A stretch of DNA of 64,000 nucleotides from Cephalopachus bancanus. Its lineage: Eukaryota > Chordata > Mammalia > Primates > Tarsiidae. The stretch spans positions 1,178,001 to 1,242,000 of the forward strand of contig JAPVLO010000276.1 of NCBI GenBank assembly GCA_027257055.1, read 5' to 3'. Shown here one piece after another: positions 44,346 to 56,868 of this stretch. A program made the position numbers and the translations under genes. Numbering within the stretch: the stretch's first letter is position 1; each line of letters begins with the position of its first letter. Under the pieces are notes generated by a model. That model was not told the origin of the DNA. It saw only the letters and a program-made list of their open reading frames with translations, and did not search any database.

Positions 44346-44495
44346 GGCCGCTTTGCATGGGCCCGGGGCCAGGCGTGGGGGCCCTGCCAGGGGGCGTGGC
44401 CGGCGGCCCCCGCCCCGCGCCGCGTGCACACCTGGGGAGTGTGGCAATCCCGGCCGCGCCGAGCGCTGCCCGGGCCGGAGCAGCTGAGCGCGCGA

Positions 44496-44563
44496 CGGCG
44501 GCGGCGGCGGCGGCTCCGGCGGCTCCGGCAGCGGCTCCCGCGGCGGCGGCGGCGGCGGCGGCC
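44496..44563 (+). repeat. Two CGG microsatellites
   Basis: About six CGG units at 44496-44513 and about seven at 44540-44561, joined by CTCCGGCGGCTCCGG-type sequence. In the frame of the POU2F3 start codon they read as alanine runs. Confidence 0.85.
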
Positions 44564-44662
44564 GGGGGAGGGAGCGGGGAGACCCTGGCTTCCCAGGGGG
44601 CCCGGCTGGGGCAGACGCGAGGGGCCTGGGGGGGCGCTGGCTTTGGCCCCGCCTGGGGCAGG

Positions 44663-44690
44663 ATGGTGAATCTGGAGTCCGTGCACACAG
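44663..44690 (+). CDS. POU2F3: POU2F3 coding exon 1
   Basis: Nine codons plus one base, MVNLESVHT followed by the first base of Asp. Donor ACAG|gtgagg. Preceded by GC-rich sequence with two CGG runs. Confidence 0.92.
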
Positions 44691-47600
44691 GTGAGGGGCG
44701 GAGGGAGTGAGCTCTGACAGGTGTCACTGAGCGCGGGAAGAGGCGAACGAGAGGGGCGCCGCTCTGGCGGGAGGGGGGGCTTGCTTCCCAGCGGCCGGGA
44801 GAGGGCGGTGTGGATAGCGGGTCATCCTGGGACGGGCGTGGGTAAGTGGCTAGGGAACTCAAGGGAGGCAGTCTGGGACAGGACACCTTGGAAAAGAATG
44901 AGGGTGGGGGCTGGTGAGGGTGGGAGGGCTTCGGAAGCCCCCGATCCGGGGAGTGGCAGAACTGTTGCAGTCTCAGGAGGTTGCAGGAGATGGGTGGTTC
45001 ACTCCCTCCGCCAGGGGTGTGGACCTGGGAGTGCATAGAGAGGAAATTACATGTATCCACATGTTATGTGTTTGGTGTCCCGGCACACGTGTGAAATGGA
45101 GGCAAAGTGGGCATGTATGTGGGGAGGTGGTTATGAGAAGTGAATGGGGTAGGCACAGTTACAGAGGCTCACCTGGGGCAGGTGCCATGCCCCCCATGTA
45201 TTGATTAGGGCTTGTGCAAGCGTGTGTCCCTCAGCGTCAGAGGTGTGTCTACCTGTCCCCATGGGTGTTGGGAGAAGTGGTAGTGCAGACCCTAGAGGTG
45301 GCATGTCATGTGGACTGAAGATACCCGCTCGTGTGTTCCAGGTGTATCTGTATACGTGAGTGCTGTGCCCACCCACATGCTCTGTAGGTCTGGGTGGTGC
45401 TATAGGTTGAGTGCATGGTGGGCAGGTGTCAAGTCAGGAGCTCTGTGGGTTCCCAAAGGAGCAGCAACCTGCATGTGGGCTTGTGGGGTAGGTACTTCTG
45501 CCTCTGTGTCCAGGAGGGCATGGTGACAGACACATGTTCTGGGGCCCATATCCCATGCCCTTCTTTCCTAAGAGATGGAAGCCTAGGAGGTGGACACGAT
45601 TTGCCAGGATTCAGTTTTCACTGCAGGAACGAATGATAGATGGGCATGGAGTGAACCAAGGCCCCTGCATTCACCCTGCTAATCCCGCCTTCCACAGCCG
45701 GGTGAGGGCAGGAGCTGCTGAGTTGAAGGGCTCGGTTTGGTGTTAGGGTGGGCCTTCTGGAGGTCTGAAGACCTGAGCAAAGACCAGGTGAAGAAAGCTG
45801 TACTTGACTTGGCCATTTCTAACCCTGGAACTTACCTCTCAGAGTGGGCAGGACCCAATGATCTTTATTTAGGATTTCAGGGCTCCTGGTGGGAATTTTG
45901 TTACTTTCTCTCCTTTCTGGAAGACTAGGGAGGAGGAGTGGAAGAAGGCAGCTCTGACCTACCCCAAGAAGCAGAGCAGGCTGGAAGCTTTGGCCCTTCC
46001 TGAGACCTACCCATCCTGAAAACAAGCACCAATGGGTACACCGGGTATAGTTCCTGAGACACCGTTTCCCGGCAGGGCTGAGAGGCAGGCTGGCAGAGAG
46101 GTGTTGGCGCCAAGTGGTTCCCCAGGACATGCCAGGAAGGGCTAGGCAAGGTGGAAGGAACCATCCAGTGGGGAGTCATCCAGTGTCTGGGGAACGTGTG
46201 TTTCCAGACCCTGTGTCACCAACGTGGATCTGGGCATGCCTGGGGTCAGGTCCCCTGGCAGGTGCCCACCTCCTTCTCTTCTCATCAAGAGGGCCAGGGT
46301 TTAAAAGGGAAGGAGACGTTTTGAAAAGGTGGGCCCTGCCAGTGGGTGGGATGTATGACCAAGATTAGAGACTTCCTGGGGGTTTTCCACCTCCTTGTCT
46401 ACTGGAGGCTCCTGCTCTGGGGGAGGAGAGAGGAGGTGGGTCAGATGGGTCCCAGCAAGGAAGCAGCCTAAGGGGCTAAAAGGATCCTGTGGAGAAGAGA
46501 GGATGGGGTTGAGGAGAGAGAGAGGGCCAAACTCCTGATGCCTTCTCCGGGAGTGAGCTCCTTGCTGACACTTCTCAGAAGCACAGACATCTCCTCCACC
46601 TCCTCCCTGTGGGCAGGGATTCCAGACACTTTGGGGGACAGCTAAACCCAAGGTGGGCTGATTACTCAGGGTGGGGTCCCCCTCTACCTCGGGGTAGATT
46701 GCCAGATTCAGCTTTCCCCTGGCATGCTGCCCCTCCCCAGTCCATTACTGTTTCCCTTCAGGTCTGTCTGGGTCCCTCTGCAGTGTCTGGTTCCCCTTCG
46801 GTGACACCTCCAAAGGGCCTCTCAGTTTGGGACTTTCTGTGGTGTCACTCTGACTGGGTCTTTATTAGAGGGCTCACTTTGTTAGGTCCTCTTGGTGGGC
46901 TTTTGAGTTTGAGGTCTTCTTTTAGGGCCTTTCAGGGTGGGCCCTGCTGCAGGGAGTCTGTGAGGGAGGGTCTCCTTCCCTCTATGGAGTATCTCATCAT
47001 GGGCCTCTCTCTAGGGTCCTTCAGTCCAGGATCCTCTTTGTAGAAACCTGGTCTCCTTTGAGTCCTCTTATTCCTCCCCAACTCCATCCACAATCATCCT
47101 GTGTCCTGCTGATAACAACACTTGCCCTGTAGATTCCCAGTCCTAGGCCCTTGAGGACTCCTCCGTTGACTTACTGGAAGTTTGGAGGAGGAATAGACAC
47201 ACACAAACTAGGGTATTGACTAGCTACCAGATTCCCCATTCAGAGGGTTCCACTGGCACGGCAGCCCCTGGGTCACCCTCCTTTTTGCTCTGATAACCTG
47301 GGCTCAGGCTAGGACTCAGGTCTTCCTGAAGCCTCAGTGCTTTGTACTTTATAGAGCATTTCACACAGAAGCGTGAGACCTGAGCAGGTGTAAGGTCACC
47401 AAACACGGGGCTCCCCAGCCAAGGAGGGGTGCCAAGGCCAAAAACAGGCAGAGGAGTTGACAAGAAAGAGCCAGCCATCCAGAGAGGGAGAGAAGAGACA
47501 AAGGGAAACAGTGGAAAGCCGGCCAGAAGGGGGACACCTGGTTTGCCCCAGGGTGTCTCTTTCTCTGCCTTTCTCCTCACTGTGAGCTGTTCCCCACCAG

Positions 47601-50600
47601 GATTAGGAGCCAGTTAGAGCTCAGGAATACTGGTTGGGTTAAAAGACCTGAGTGTGGCAGCAAGAAGAGATAAGAGAAATCTTCTCCAGGGGAGAGTTGG
47701 AGCCCTAGCTAGCTCAGAAGTGGTCCCTTGATGTCCCTCTCTGTCCCCCCCCGCCACACCTGTGAGGAAGAGCCAGAGGGAGCTCCAGTCCCTTCTAAGG
47801 ACATGAAGATGGACACTAGGAGAGAGAGGGGTGGGGCCTCGGCATTCCCAGAGGAGCCTGGTCCTAGGAGGTTCAAGATACTCATCCCACAGCTTGAAGG
47901 AAATGTAGCCCCTTGGGCTTTCCTCCTGCTGGTCCTGCCAAGGCCTAAGGGGGATGAGGCCAGCTCCAGGGTGTGGTGGTGCCAAGTGAGGCCGAGGAGG
48001 GTCTACATCTGGCATCTGGGCTCTTACACGCAGCAGCTGTGCCTCCCCAGGGGAGGGAGTGATAGCAAGGAGCCTACTCAGTTTGAGATAAGAATACTGA
48101 GAAGCCTGGCCACACCCCATGCTTCTCTCACTCACCCCTGGCAAGTGCTGTCCGACAGGTGAAGGGTTACAGCGTCTCGGGGAGTTTCGGTGTTGGCCCA
48201 TTTTTAGGCTGAGACCCAAGAGCCCATCCCACCCATCAGCCTTAGCCTCCTACCCAGCAGGAACAGGTTCTCAGTGTCTTAGCATCCGATGGAACTCAAG
48301 AAGAGAGGTTTTACAGGTCATCTTGCAAGCTTAAATCCCTGGTGTTGCCATGTTGCTCCTGTAATGGTACATCAAATGAATACATGTCATGGTGGGGACG
48401 GGGGGGCGGGCTTGGATGGCTTCAAAAGTTATTTTTAGACATGGTGAAGACTAACTTGACTAACTTTTTTTTTTTGAGTCGGTGTCTCACTCTTGTCACC
48501 CAGACTGGAGTGCAGTGGCACGCTCACAGCCACCGCAGCCTCGACCTGCTGGGCTCAGACAATGCTTCTACCTCAGTCTTCCAAGTAGCTGGAACTACAG
48601 ATGCACAGCACCATGCCAGGCTAATTTTTTGTGATTTGTTGTAGAGACAAAGTCTCACAAAGTTGCCCAGACTGGTCTTGAACCCCCGGGGCTCAGGCAA
48701 TCCTCTCATCTTAGCCTCCCAAAGTGCTGGGATTACAGGCTGAACCACCGAGCTCAGCCAAGACTAACTTCTAAGCTAATTTTGAGGATGAATGAGATGG
48801 CTTCTGGGTGTATTTGAAAGTGATGGGTGTTGGAGGAGAGTTTGGGATCTAGGCATAAAATTATGATTTAGCTCAAGAGTTACCTTCTTAAATGTCAGGA
48901 GTTTGAAGTAAGTTGATTCAGTAACTCTGGGCATTATCCCAGCCTCACTGCCTCTTCACCTTTTCCTATCCCCATGGACACTTTACCTATAAAGTCAGAA
49001 TCTGGAGGGTGCTAATGGTTTCCCAGGTAAAGGACAAATGACAGGGGTGCTGAGACAGAAAACCAAAGCTCTCCCTTGTAATAGAAGGGCTAGGGGAGGG
49101 GCAGGAGAAGGAGGTGGGAGGGGAAGGGGACTAGCACTCAAGCCTGAAGGTTTGTCTGTTTGATGAGTTCATTAGTGGGTGCTTTTTTGTGCCTGGAACT
49201 GTGCCTGCCAGTTTTCATTTAATTCTCACGATCACCCTGAGAAATAAGTGCATTATTTAGATGAGAAAATGTGCATTCAAATATGTGCCTAGGGCTCCCC
49301 TCACTTCCCCCTGCCCACCTCAAGCCAGCTAGTGATGGCACTGAAATTAAATCGAGGTTTGCCTGCTGTCAAAACCTATGCTCTGAATTCCCACAGTATT
49401 GAAGTAGGTTGAGGCCACCAGAGGGGAAGAACTCCCTCCACACCTTCCTGGCAGTGTCAGACTGAGGCTTCCCCTTGCCCCCTACAGTTGAAGACCCCTG
49501 TGGTGAAGTGTGAGCTGAGCAGATCTGTGTCAGGCAGTGTCCAGCTCCAAGGAGAGTGCTTCATGGGTGGGACGGAGAGGAGCCCATTTCTCCATTGAGA
49601 AAGGAGGCCAGCAGTGGTAGAGGTCCTTTGCAAATACATCCTGGTGGCCCATGCTAGTTATTCTGCATATCCATGCATGGGGCAGACTGTGCCAAGAAAG
49701 TTTGAGACTACAGCAGGAAGGCTTAGGAAATGCCTTCCTAATACAGTACCCCTGGAGGGGTGGGGGTATGAGTTCAGAGTCTCCCCTAGAGCTCTGTGAT
49801 CACACTGCATGGTGTGGATTGTCTGGGGAGGGCTCCTTGGAGCTCCAAGTATTTACCTAGGAGTCTTCCTACAGTTTGTCTGGTCTCAAAAAATTCATCA
49901 AACCACTGTGACTCCTAAGGCTGCCTTTCTCCCTCCCCTACTTCTGGGGTGTTCTAAAAGGGCTGTAAGTCTCTAGACTCCCCATCTCTCTCTTGCTTGG
50001 CATCTCAGCCTCTACACCCCAAAGGTGTAAATCTCCGCCAGTGCCACACACATCATTGCCCTAAAAAAAACAAAACAAAACAAAGAAAGGTTTTCTCCCC
50101 TCTTTTCCTGGGGCGGAGGTCTACGCATTTCCCTCATCCTGATCAGCTCCAGACCTCGGGCATCCAGACTGCCTGATTACCTGATGCAAATTAAGACCGC
50201 CTGCTCGACTAGGATTGGTTGGGGAGCCGAGTATGCAAATTGATCACCAAGACTTTATCTGGTTTGAAAGAGTTAAAGTGTTGCCCCAGAGAAGGGGGTG
50301 GGGGGGTCAACATGATTTGAATAAAATATTCTTCTGTCTTTAATGCTTCAGTCTTTGGGTGGTTTAATAAGGAGAGGGAGAGAGGGAGAGAGAGAGAGTG
50401 AGTGAGTGAGTTAGTCCAAAGTTGCCTCTTTCCTTCCCTCTGCTGACCCCAGAGGAGACTTAGGGGCCTCATAGGTGGTGGCAGCTGTCTGTTATGGGTA
50501 AATGTTTAATTTATTGAAATGAAGCAGGGCAGAGAGGCCGGACCAGCAGTACTTGGGGGCTGAGACTGGGGCCTGGTGTAGTTCTCTTTCTGCAGGGCAC

Positions 50601-51330
50601 TGACCCCTGCCATTCCTTTCTCACTGAGCAAGCTAAAGGCGTGGGAGAGAAGGTAAGGATCCTCAAGGGACAGGCTCTCCAAGGAGGGTGACACAGAAGT
50701 AGGGTCTGATCCCTAGACAGTGGGCTGAACTCTGAGACCAGACAGAGAACCGAGGCAGGAACTGTGGAAGAAAGGTGAGAGGGCAAGCCTTGGCTTAAGG
50801 GTACTCTTACCTTCCAGCATAAGGTTATTATGGGACACAGAGCTGGGGAGGAGAGAAGGGATCATTCTTATGCTCCTAAAAAAAAAAAAAAAAAAGTAAA
50901 ATAAATTCCCTAGATCTCAAAGGAAATGAGGGTTGGGAATAGGAAGTGTGTCTCTCCCCCCACCTCCATCCCCCTTTAAATTTTTACCAACTGAGTCCTG
51001 GTGATAGAAGGAAGTGGCAATGAATGATGCAAAAGGTGAGAGACCCTGCGGTAGCACTGAGAAAGGCAGGGAGAGGAGGAGGGGATACATGCCCCCAAGC
51101 TTATGAATATTCTAATGGTTGTATGTTCGGGAATCAGGAATTTGAAAGTCTGATGGTTGTTGTAATTACACATTCATCTTTGCCGTTTAGTTAAAGCCAC
51201 ATATGTCATAGCAAGAAAAATTGTGACCTGTTATTAAAAATCGGTGGTGTTTTCCCTGCAGATATCAAGATGAGTGGGGATGTAGCCGATTCCACAGATG
51301 CACGCAGCTCTCTCAGCCAGGTGGAGTCAG
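44663..51330 (+). CDS. POU2F3: POU2F3 (Oct-11/Skn-1a), first two coding exons, 3' part beyond window
   Basis: Join of 44663-44690 and 51262-51330, continuing past the right edge. The translation MVNLESVHT-D-IKMSGDVADSTDARSS and then LSQVES matches the N-terminus of human POU2F3 as I remember it, apart from about three substitutions (M7V, T27S, P32S). POU2F3 is a nuclear POU-domain factor that binds octamer DNA (ATGCAAAT); it acts in keratinocyte differentiation and is the master regulator of tuft/chemosensory cells. The POU-specific and homeodomain exons are not in the window. The ATG has an optimal context (A at -3, G at +4) and lies in a CpG island. Splice phases agree (28 nt, then G|AT). 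I looked for exon 3 between 51331 and 64000 and did not recognise it. An in-frame upstream ATG at 44357 exists (see findings). Confidence 0.93.
44851..48467. other. POU2F3 intron 1, unique stretch
   Basis: No repeat or exon recognised; GTGTGT-type words near 45220-45400 are only loosely repetitive. Confidence 0.5.
48468..48759 (-). mobile_element. Alu, lineage-type
   Basis: Flanked by GACTAACTT (48458 and 48762) as target duplication. Confidence 0.93.
49195..49390 (-). mobile_element. MIR SINE
   Basis: cattatttagatgagaaaat and ttaaatcgaggtttgcctgc in reverse MIR order. Confidence 0.6.
50184..50191 (+). promoter_or_regulatory. POU octamer in POU2F3 intron 1 (first of two)
   Basis: Exact ATGCAAAT followed by TAAG, about 1.07 kb before exon 2. 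Confidence 0.45.
50233..50240 (+). promoter_or_regulatory. POU octamer in POU2F3 intron 1 (second of two)
   Basis: Exact ATGCAAAT followed by TGATC, 49 bp downstream of the octamer at 50184 and in the same orientation. Confidence 0.45.
50370..50411 (+). repeat. GAGAGG/GAGT short repeat
   Basis: GGAGAGGGAGAGAGGGAG passing into GAGTGAGTGAGTGAG. Confidence 0.8.
51262..51330 (+). CDS. POU2F3: POU2F3 coding exon 2
   Basis: 69 nt, acceptor tttccctgcag|ATATC, donor TCAG|gtaagg. Encodes (D)IKMSGDVADSTDARSSLSQ and then VES, ending one base into a codon. Too short to stand out as an open frame; recognised by similarity and by its splice sites. Confidence 0.92.
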
Positions 51331-51841
51331 GTAAGGGTCTTCTCTTCTGGGGAATGGGACAGGGAAGCAGAGGCTGAGAGAGAGTTGGTGGAAATTGTTG
51401 AACAATGCGGTATCTCTTCTTGCTGGGTCTTGCAGCCAGTCTGACCTAAAAGCTAGGTCATAAGAACTAAGGGGATTCCCTGGAGACATGGGGTATGACC
51501 CTGGAGGCTTTGAACAGCAGATATTGGTGTATCCTGGAACAAAACTTCTGGAACTAGACCAGGAAAAGGCCAGATTCTTAACAATAAACCAATCCCCCCA
51601 AAAAAGTTCAGGAGCAGCTGCGCTTCCAACTGCCAAGACTGACAGAGGCAGAGCGTGTCCTAATGGGCGGGGACCAGGGTCTTTTAGCCCCAGATATCCC
51701 AACAGTCCTATTCAAGGAGCTAGCCAAAAAGGCCTGTGTGCAAATATTCCTCTTCCATGTCATGAGCATGTAGGTGGTAAATTGGCTCAGACAAGGAGAC
51801 TTGATGCCTGGAGATGACTTTGCTTTGTAAAGAAGAGAAAG

Positions 51842-51945
51842 GGTGCTTGTAATCCCAGCTACTCAGGAGGCCAAGGAGGAAGGATAAGTTGAACCCAGGA
51901 GTTACAGAGCAGTGAGACCCGTGCCCTCCCCGCTCAAAAAAGAGA
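51842..51945 (+). mobile_element. Alu right-arm fragment
   Basis: Short decayed piece beginning TTGTAATCCCAGCTACTC. Confidence 0.65.
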
Positions 51946-51968
51946 GAGAGAATTGAGAAGAAAGTTTC

Positions 51969-52256
51969 TTTCTTTTTTTTTTTCCTCACTCTGTCACCCA
52001 GACTGGAGTGCAGTGACCATTCCCAGCCACTGCAGCCTTGACCTGCTGGGCTCCGGTGATCTTTCCACCTCAGCCTTCCAAGTACCTGGAACTACAGGTG
52101 TGCACTACCACGCCCAGCTCATGTCTTTTTTGATTTATTGTACAGATGAGGTCTCGCCAAGTTGCCCAGGTGGATCTTGAACCTGCAGGCTCAGGCAATC
52201 CACTCTCCTCAGCCTCCCAAAGTGCGGATTACAGCCTGAGCCACCAAGCCCGGCAA
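51969..52256 (-). mobile_element. Alu, lineage-type, perfect target duplication
   Basis: GAAGAAAGTTTC at 51957-51968 and 52257-52268. Confidence 0.95.
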
Positions 52257-53419
52257 GAAGAAAGTTTCATAGCTCTCTATTTTTTACCTCCATAGTTTGA
52301 GCCTTGCTTTGAAAGCGCCATATAATTAAAAAGAACTTAAAAAAAGATGAGTATAATATTGTAACACCACCAAATAACTTTAATAGCATCCCAACCAAAC
52401 CTCAATTAGTCTTTCATCTGGATCATTAGAGACATAGAAATTAGAAGTGGAAGAGAATCGATGTCCCCCAGAGCTAAAATCTTTTTCAAGTCTTCTAGAG
52501 TAAGTAGTCTAGTTTCATTCCATTCTCGAAGCTAAAAGACTCAGGATCAGGACCAAGAGAATTGGGGGTCTTGTGGGGGTATCTGCAGGATGCACTGACT
52601 TCAGACTTTTCTACTCTTCAATTTAGTATTGAAGCAGTGTCCACTTCTACAGGTAGCAATGTGCATAGAGCTACAGTCCTCATGCTTTGCATTGTGTACA
52701 GAGAACCAGACTGACTGAGGGGAGTGTGGGCCAATTACACCCGTGTTTCAGTTGATTTATTAGCTGAGTATGTTTTATCAAGAATCTGTGGAAAGGGGCA
52801 CCTGTTTTTCCCAGTTGAGAAGAAAGTTCCCTTTAATCTAAAAAAGCCTGAGGTTTTAAACTCAGTTCAGCTGGAGAGTAATAGGCACAGTCCCAACACT
52901 GACACTCTTCCCTAGAGAAAAATCAGACCAGGATCCAGAGGAGTTGGGTTACCCCTTCCTGGAAATAAGTTGGCTGCAGTCAACTCTGTTCACCTGGGCT
53001 CCATTGCCCCATGTATGTGGGAACACGGGTAAGAGAGTGACCACGTGGGAAAACACCATACCTACCCATCTTGCACTGTTGCTTGGTTATTAGTTACCGT
53101 GGCCAAGTCTGGGCAATGGTGTTAGGAGTGAGAGTGAGCCACGTAGAACCCTGAATGGTATGCCAGAAAAGGGAGGGAGTTCCTATCTTGGTGAGTTAGG
53201 AAGGCTCCTCTGTTATGGACAATGTGAGCACATTCTGGCCTCCTACCTGGTCTGTGGCACATGTAGAGAGTAGGCTAAGGAAGAAGAGATCCAGACACAG
53301 ACTAGGACCTTCAGAATCTCATCCAGAGTTGCTGCCAATTCAATATGTGACCTTAGACCAGCCACTTTGCCTCCCTAGGAGACAGGAACAGATGACCTTT
53401 GAAGAGCCTGGATTTACAA

Positions 53420-53600
53420 TCAAATAGACCTGGGGTAAAATTCCCAACTCTGCTGCTTACTGACCTCACAGCCTGACCGTTTATCCTCATCTCTTTTGTA
53501 AAGGAGGAAAACTAATGCCCGACTTAGAGAGAGGGTTGAGAGGTACTTGAGATGATATCTAAAACGCTTGGCACAGTGCTTGGCACATGGCAGCTGGGAT
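53420..53600 (+). mobile_element. MIR SINE
   Basis: caaatagacctggggtaaaa, actctgctgcttactgacct, acagtgcttggcacatggca. Confidence 0.65.
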
Positions 53601-54649
53601 CACCATTCTCTCTAAGGGCATCACTAAGAATCTGTGATCCTGTCATATACAGAACGTGCATTGCTGTGAGCACTTCTGGGCCCTTCTCCTCTTCACTCAG
53701 GCTGAGTGGGTCAGCCTGGAGGTTGGTTTTGTTCCCTTCACCTTTCGGGAAAGGATTCTGCCGGGTCCTCCTCAACTCCTAGGAGACAGCGCTGGCCAGA
53801 ACTTGACCACCCATCTTTCACTGGGGGCTCCTGGCTAGTAGCATCAATACTTAGGTGATCCTCAAATTACTGCATGTTTTTAAGGGCAAGAAAAAAAAGA
53901 CAGCTAATTAAAGTAACCAAACTTCCTGGAAAGTCGATCTGACTCATTTTTTACAGAGGAAAGCTTATTATGAGTCACAATGGATACCAAGTTGGTTTAA
54001 TGGCTTCCTTTGGATTTTTAAAAGACAGATTCACCTTCCCAGCAGTGCATGTATTAAGGGGCGGTTTGTTTCCAGGTTTTAAAGGAACTATAAACAAAGG
54101 TGACTTAGAAAGCCCTGTTCCCTAAGAGCACTCTCTGTGCTATGTGAAATCCCCTAGGGTACAAAGAGGGATGGGAGCTGGAAAGGGAAGTAAATGTCCC
54201 ATCCACACTGAACAGGAATGCAAAGGGAGCCTCCTCTAGCCCAGACACAGACCTCCCAGTGGTCAGGAGACCTGGCTGGCAGTTCGTCCTTACTTTCCTT
54301 GGCCAGTGAGAAAGCTCAGACAGAATAAACCGCCCAAGACCTCAGGGTCTTTGTGGCAGCACTAGGGACCAGGCAAGGCTTGGAATCTCAGCCTAGTACC
54401 CTTGCCCCACCCCAGCCCCCTACATGACTGAAGCCAAGCTCTGACTAGATTTCTGAACTATCAGCTTTTCTGCTCTGTGTTACCTTCCTACCTGTTGTTT
54501 CTTTTCCTCCAGTCTCGAGGCTGACTACCCACATTTTAAAAGCCCCCTGGTCTGTCACTGAAAAGCCCCAAGACACTGGTCACATGGTATCCTCAGTTAC
54601 AAGGGAGGAAAGGGGGGAGCTCTGGAGGAAGGAGAGCAGGACCAGGACT

Positions 54650-54845
54650 ATTTACAGAGCTCCTACCCACACCAGGCACATGTAGGCAACTTTATGAACA
54701 TCATCTCATTTAATTCTTCTAATAAGCCTTCGAGATGGAGGCATTATTAGCCCTCATTTTCACTGATGAGGACATTGTGGCTCAGAGTGGGAAACTAACC
54801 TGCCCCAAATCACACAGGAATCTGACTCATCAGATTCTTCTCTTA
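54650..54845 (-). mobile_element. MIR SINE
   Basis: catcatctcatttaattctt, tcactgatgaggacattgtg, ccaaatcacacaggaatctg. Confidence 0.7.
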
Positions 54846-55319
54846 AGTCTGCCATTAGCTCCCTACATATTATTTTGGCAAGTGTCTCTCCACACGTACT
54901 TTTATTTTCCTCCCCTTAAAGAAAGGGTTTGGATCAGATAGTCTTTAAGTCTGAATTTTGAAGGATATGTGCACAGTTCTGCTTTACAAAATCCTCTCCA
55001 TCTGTGTCCACACCTTGCGTTTTGTGTAGGTTTTCTGGTGGTGCGAGCGAGTGCTGGCTCTCCACCCTTTTTCCTCCCCAATCTCCTCTTTCCACTTTCC
55101 CTTTCAGTCTTTCTCCTCTAACACCTCCTGCTGTCTCCTCTGCTGGGGCTCTGATAATCTTCTCTGACCTGCCTGACAGTCACCTAACCGACATCTAAGA
55201 CCTTGTGGCAGACCCTGGGCTCAGAAAGGTGGAAAGAGTCCCTGTCCCAACAAGCTTTCCTTCTAGTGAAGGAATTCATGCATTGCAGTGACCACTTGTG
55301 TCTGTAAGAACATCCTCAA

Positions 55320-55470
55320 ACACTTCACGCCTTTAGCTTCTATGAGAGTAGGTGTTATGACCCCACTGTGCAGATGAGGAGATTGCAGCTGGTGATGAGA
55401 AAGAATCTTAGCTACGTTTTCCAACGTGTCACACCTAGCAAATAACAGAACTCAGCCTGGGTCTTTCTAG
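55320..55470 (-). mobile_element. MIR SINE fragment
   Basis: gagagtaggtgttatgaccc and tgtgcagatgaggagattgc in reverse order. Confidence 0.6.
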
Positions 55471-56338
55471 TGACTTTCTACCTAAAGATGGTGACAGGAA
55501 GAATGAGGTCAACACAGAACCAGGGACAGAGGACACAAAAAGTGGCAGAATCGGGGAGATGCCAATATTACAGAAGGCGGCCCAGAGGGGTTGGAGGGGA
55601 GCTAAGTCCTCCATAGGTAGGGTGATCTAGTCCAAGAAGTAGTCCTATGCGGGATCAAAACATGCATGTTGGAGAAGAGAGAGAAAAGGACAGGGCCACC
55701 TCCCTCCCTCCAGTGAAATGTGGAGGGTAAGAATCTAGCCTTGGAGAGAACTTTTTCTCTTTCTCCTCAGCCCCAAGACAGCCTCCGTCAATTTACTAGC
55801 TCCCTCCCCCACCCAATCCCTCCTAGGCTCAGTTGTCATTTGACAGGGAGGGGGGTGGGGTTTCAAACCTAGATGACCCAGGAGCCAGTCCCTTGACACC
55901 ACTGTGCTGCTCAAAGATCTGGGCAGAAAGGAGCCCAGGGGGAGACAAAGGAAGCTTGAGATGAAGGAGGGGTCTGGGCTTTGTCAGTTGCCCCATCCTG
56001 TTGCCCTTCCTTCCTGGCCTCAACTGTCCTGTCTGTGAGGAGGGGCAACTAACATCTGCCCCATCCTCCAGAAGGACCACCAAGATGAGTCAGGTGTTTG
56101 GGGACACTTTGCGGAAAGTCTCTCAGCTTAACCCTGGGAACTTTCAGCATGGCTTTAAGAAGAACTGGGTGTGACTCCATAGGGGAGAGCAACAGAGGCA
56201 CAGAGATGTTGGCAATTCTTATGAGGACCCAGAGAAAGGATGGGACCCTTCTGAGTCACCAAGAAAACAAGCCAAAAATCGCAACGGAGAGGCGAGGTTC
56301 CCGGTAGCAACAGGCAGGTGACTTTTAGAGATGAGAGG

Positions 56339-56396
56339 TTTGGTTTTCAGTCTAAATATTTCGACTGATTTGGTTTTCAGTCCAAATATTAGTGAA
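56339..56396 (+). repeat. 31-bp direct repeat, two copies
   Basis: TTGGTTTTCAGTCTAAATAT and TTGGTTTTCAGTCCAAATAT occur 31 bp apart. Confidence 0.8.
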
Positions 56397-56479
56397 ACTA
56401 TTCTTTAAATGATAGAGAGGACAGGAGAAGTATAGAAAATACTTGACAACTGTATCCAAATGAGGCACGTTTGTGAAAA

Positions 56480-56481
<2 letters not shown>

Positions 56482-56536
<55 letters not shown>
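56482..56536 (+). repeat. (CT)n microsatellite
   Basis: About 27 uninterrupted CT units. Confidence 0.98.
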
Positions 56537-56538
<2 letters not shown>

Positions 56539-56576
56539 GGAGCAGGTGTGAAAGCACTTTGAAAATTGTATACCAG

Positions 56577-56868
56577 TCAGGTATGATGTCTCACACCTGT
56601 AATCCCAGCACTTTGGGAGGTGGAGGTGAGAGGATTGTCTGAGTCCAGGGGTTTGAGACCAGCCTGGGCAACTTGGTGAGACCTCGTCTGTAAAATAAAT
56701 TTAAAAACATTAGCCAGGTGTGGTGGCATGTGCCTGTGGTTCCAGCTACTTGGAAGGCTGAGGTGGAAGAATCAACTGAGCCCAACAGGTCGTGTCTGTG
56801 GTGGCCGTGAGTGTGCCACTGCACTCCAGCCTGAGCGACAGAGACTCCAACTCAAAAAAAGAAAAAGG
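56577..56868 (+). mobile_element. Alu
   Basis: Full dimer, decayed left arm, tail with G interruptions. Confidence 0.92.

Larger units (their letters stand above)
44150..44850 (+). promoter_or_regulatory. POU2F3: POU2F3 CpG island and promoter
   Basis: CpG-dense block around exon 1 with GC boxes, an exact octamer at 44338-44345, a CAGCTG E-box (44480-44485) and two CGG repeats. There is no TATA box. The transcription start is not identifiable from sequence. Confidence 0.75.
44691..51261 (+). other. POU2F3: POU2F3 intron 1
   Basis: 6.6 kb, gtgagg to ccctgcag. Mostly unique sequence, with one Alu (48468-48759), one MIR and two octamers. I see no alternative coding exon in it. Confidence 0.9.
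52269..56480. other. POU2F3 intron 2, mostly unique
   Basis: Three MIRs listed separately; otherwise no exon or repeat recognised. Confidence 0.5.

Noticed and set aside
44284..45060. 258-codon open frame on the minus strand over POU2F3 exon 1
   Set aside because: Antisense of the CGG-rich island; alanine and proline runs only, no domain.
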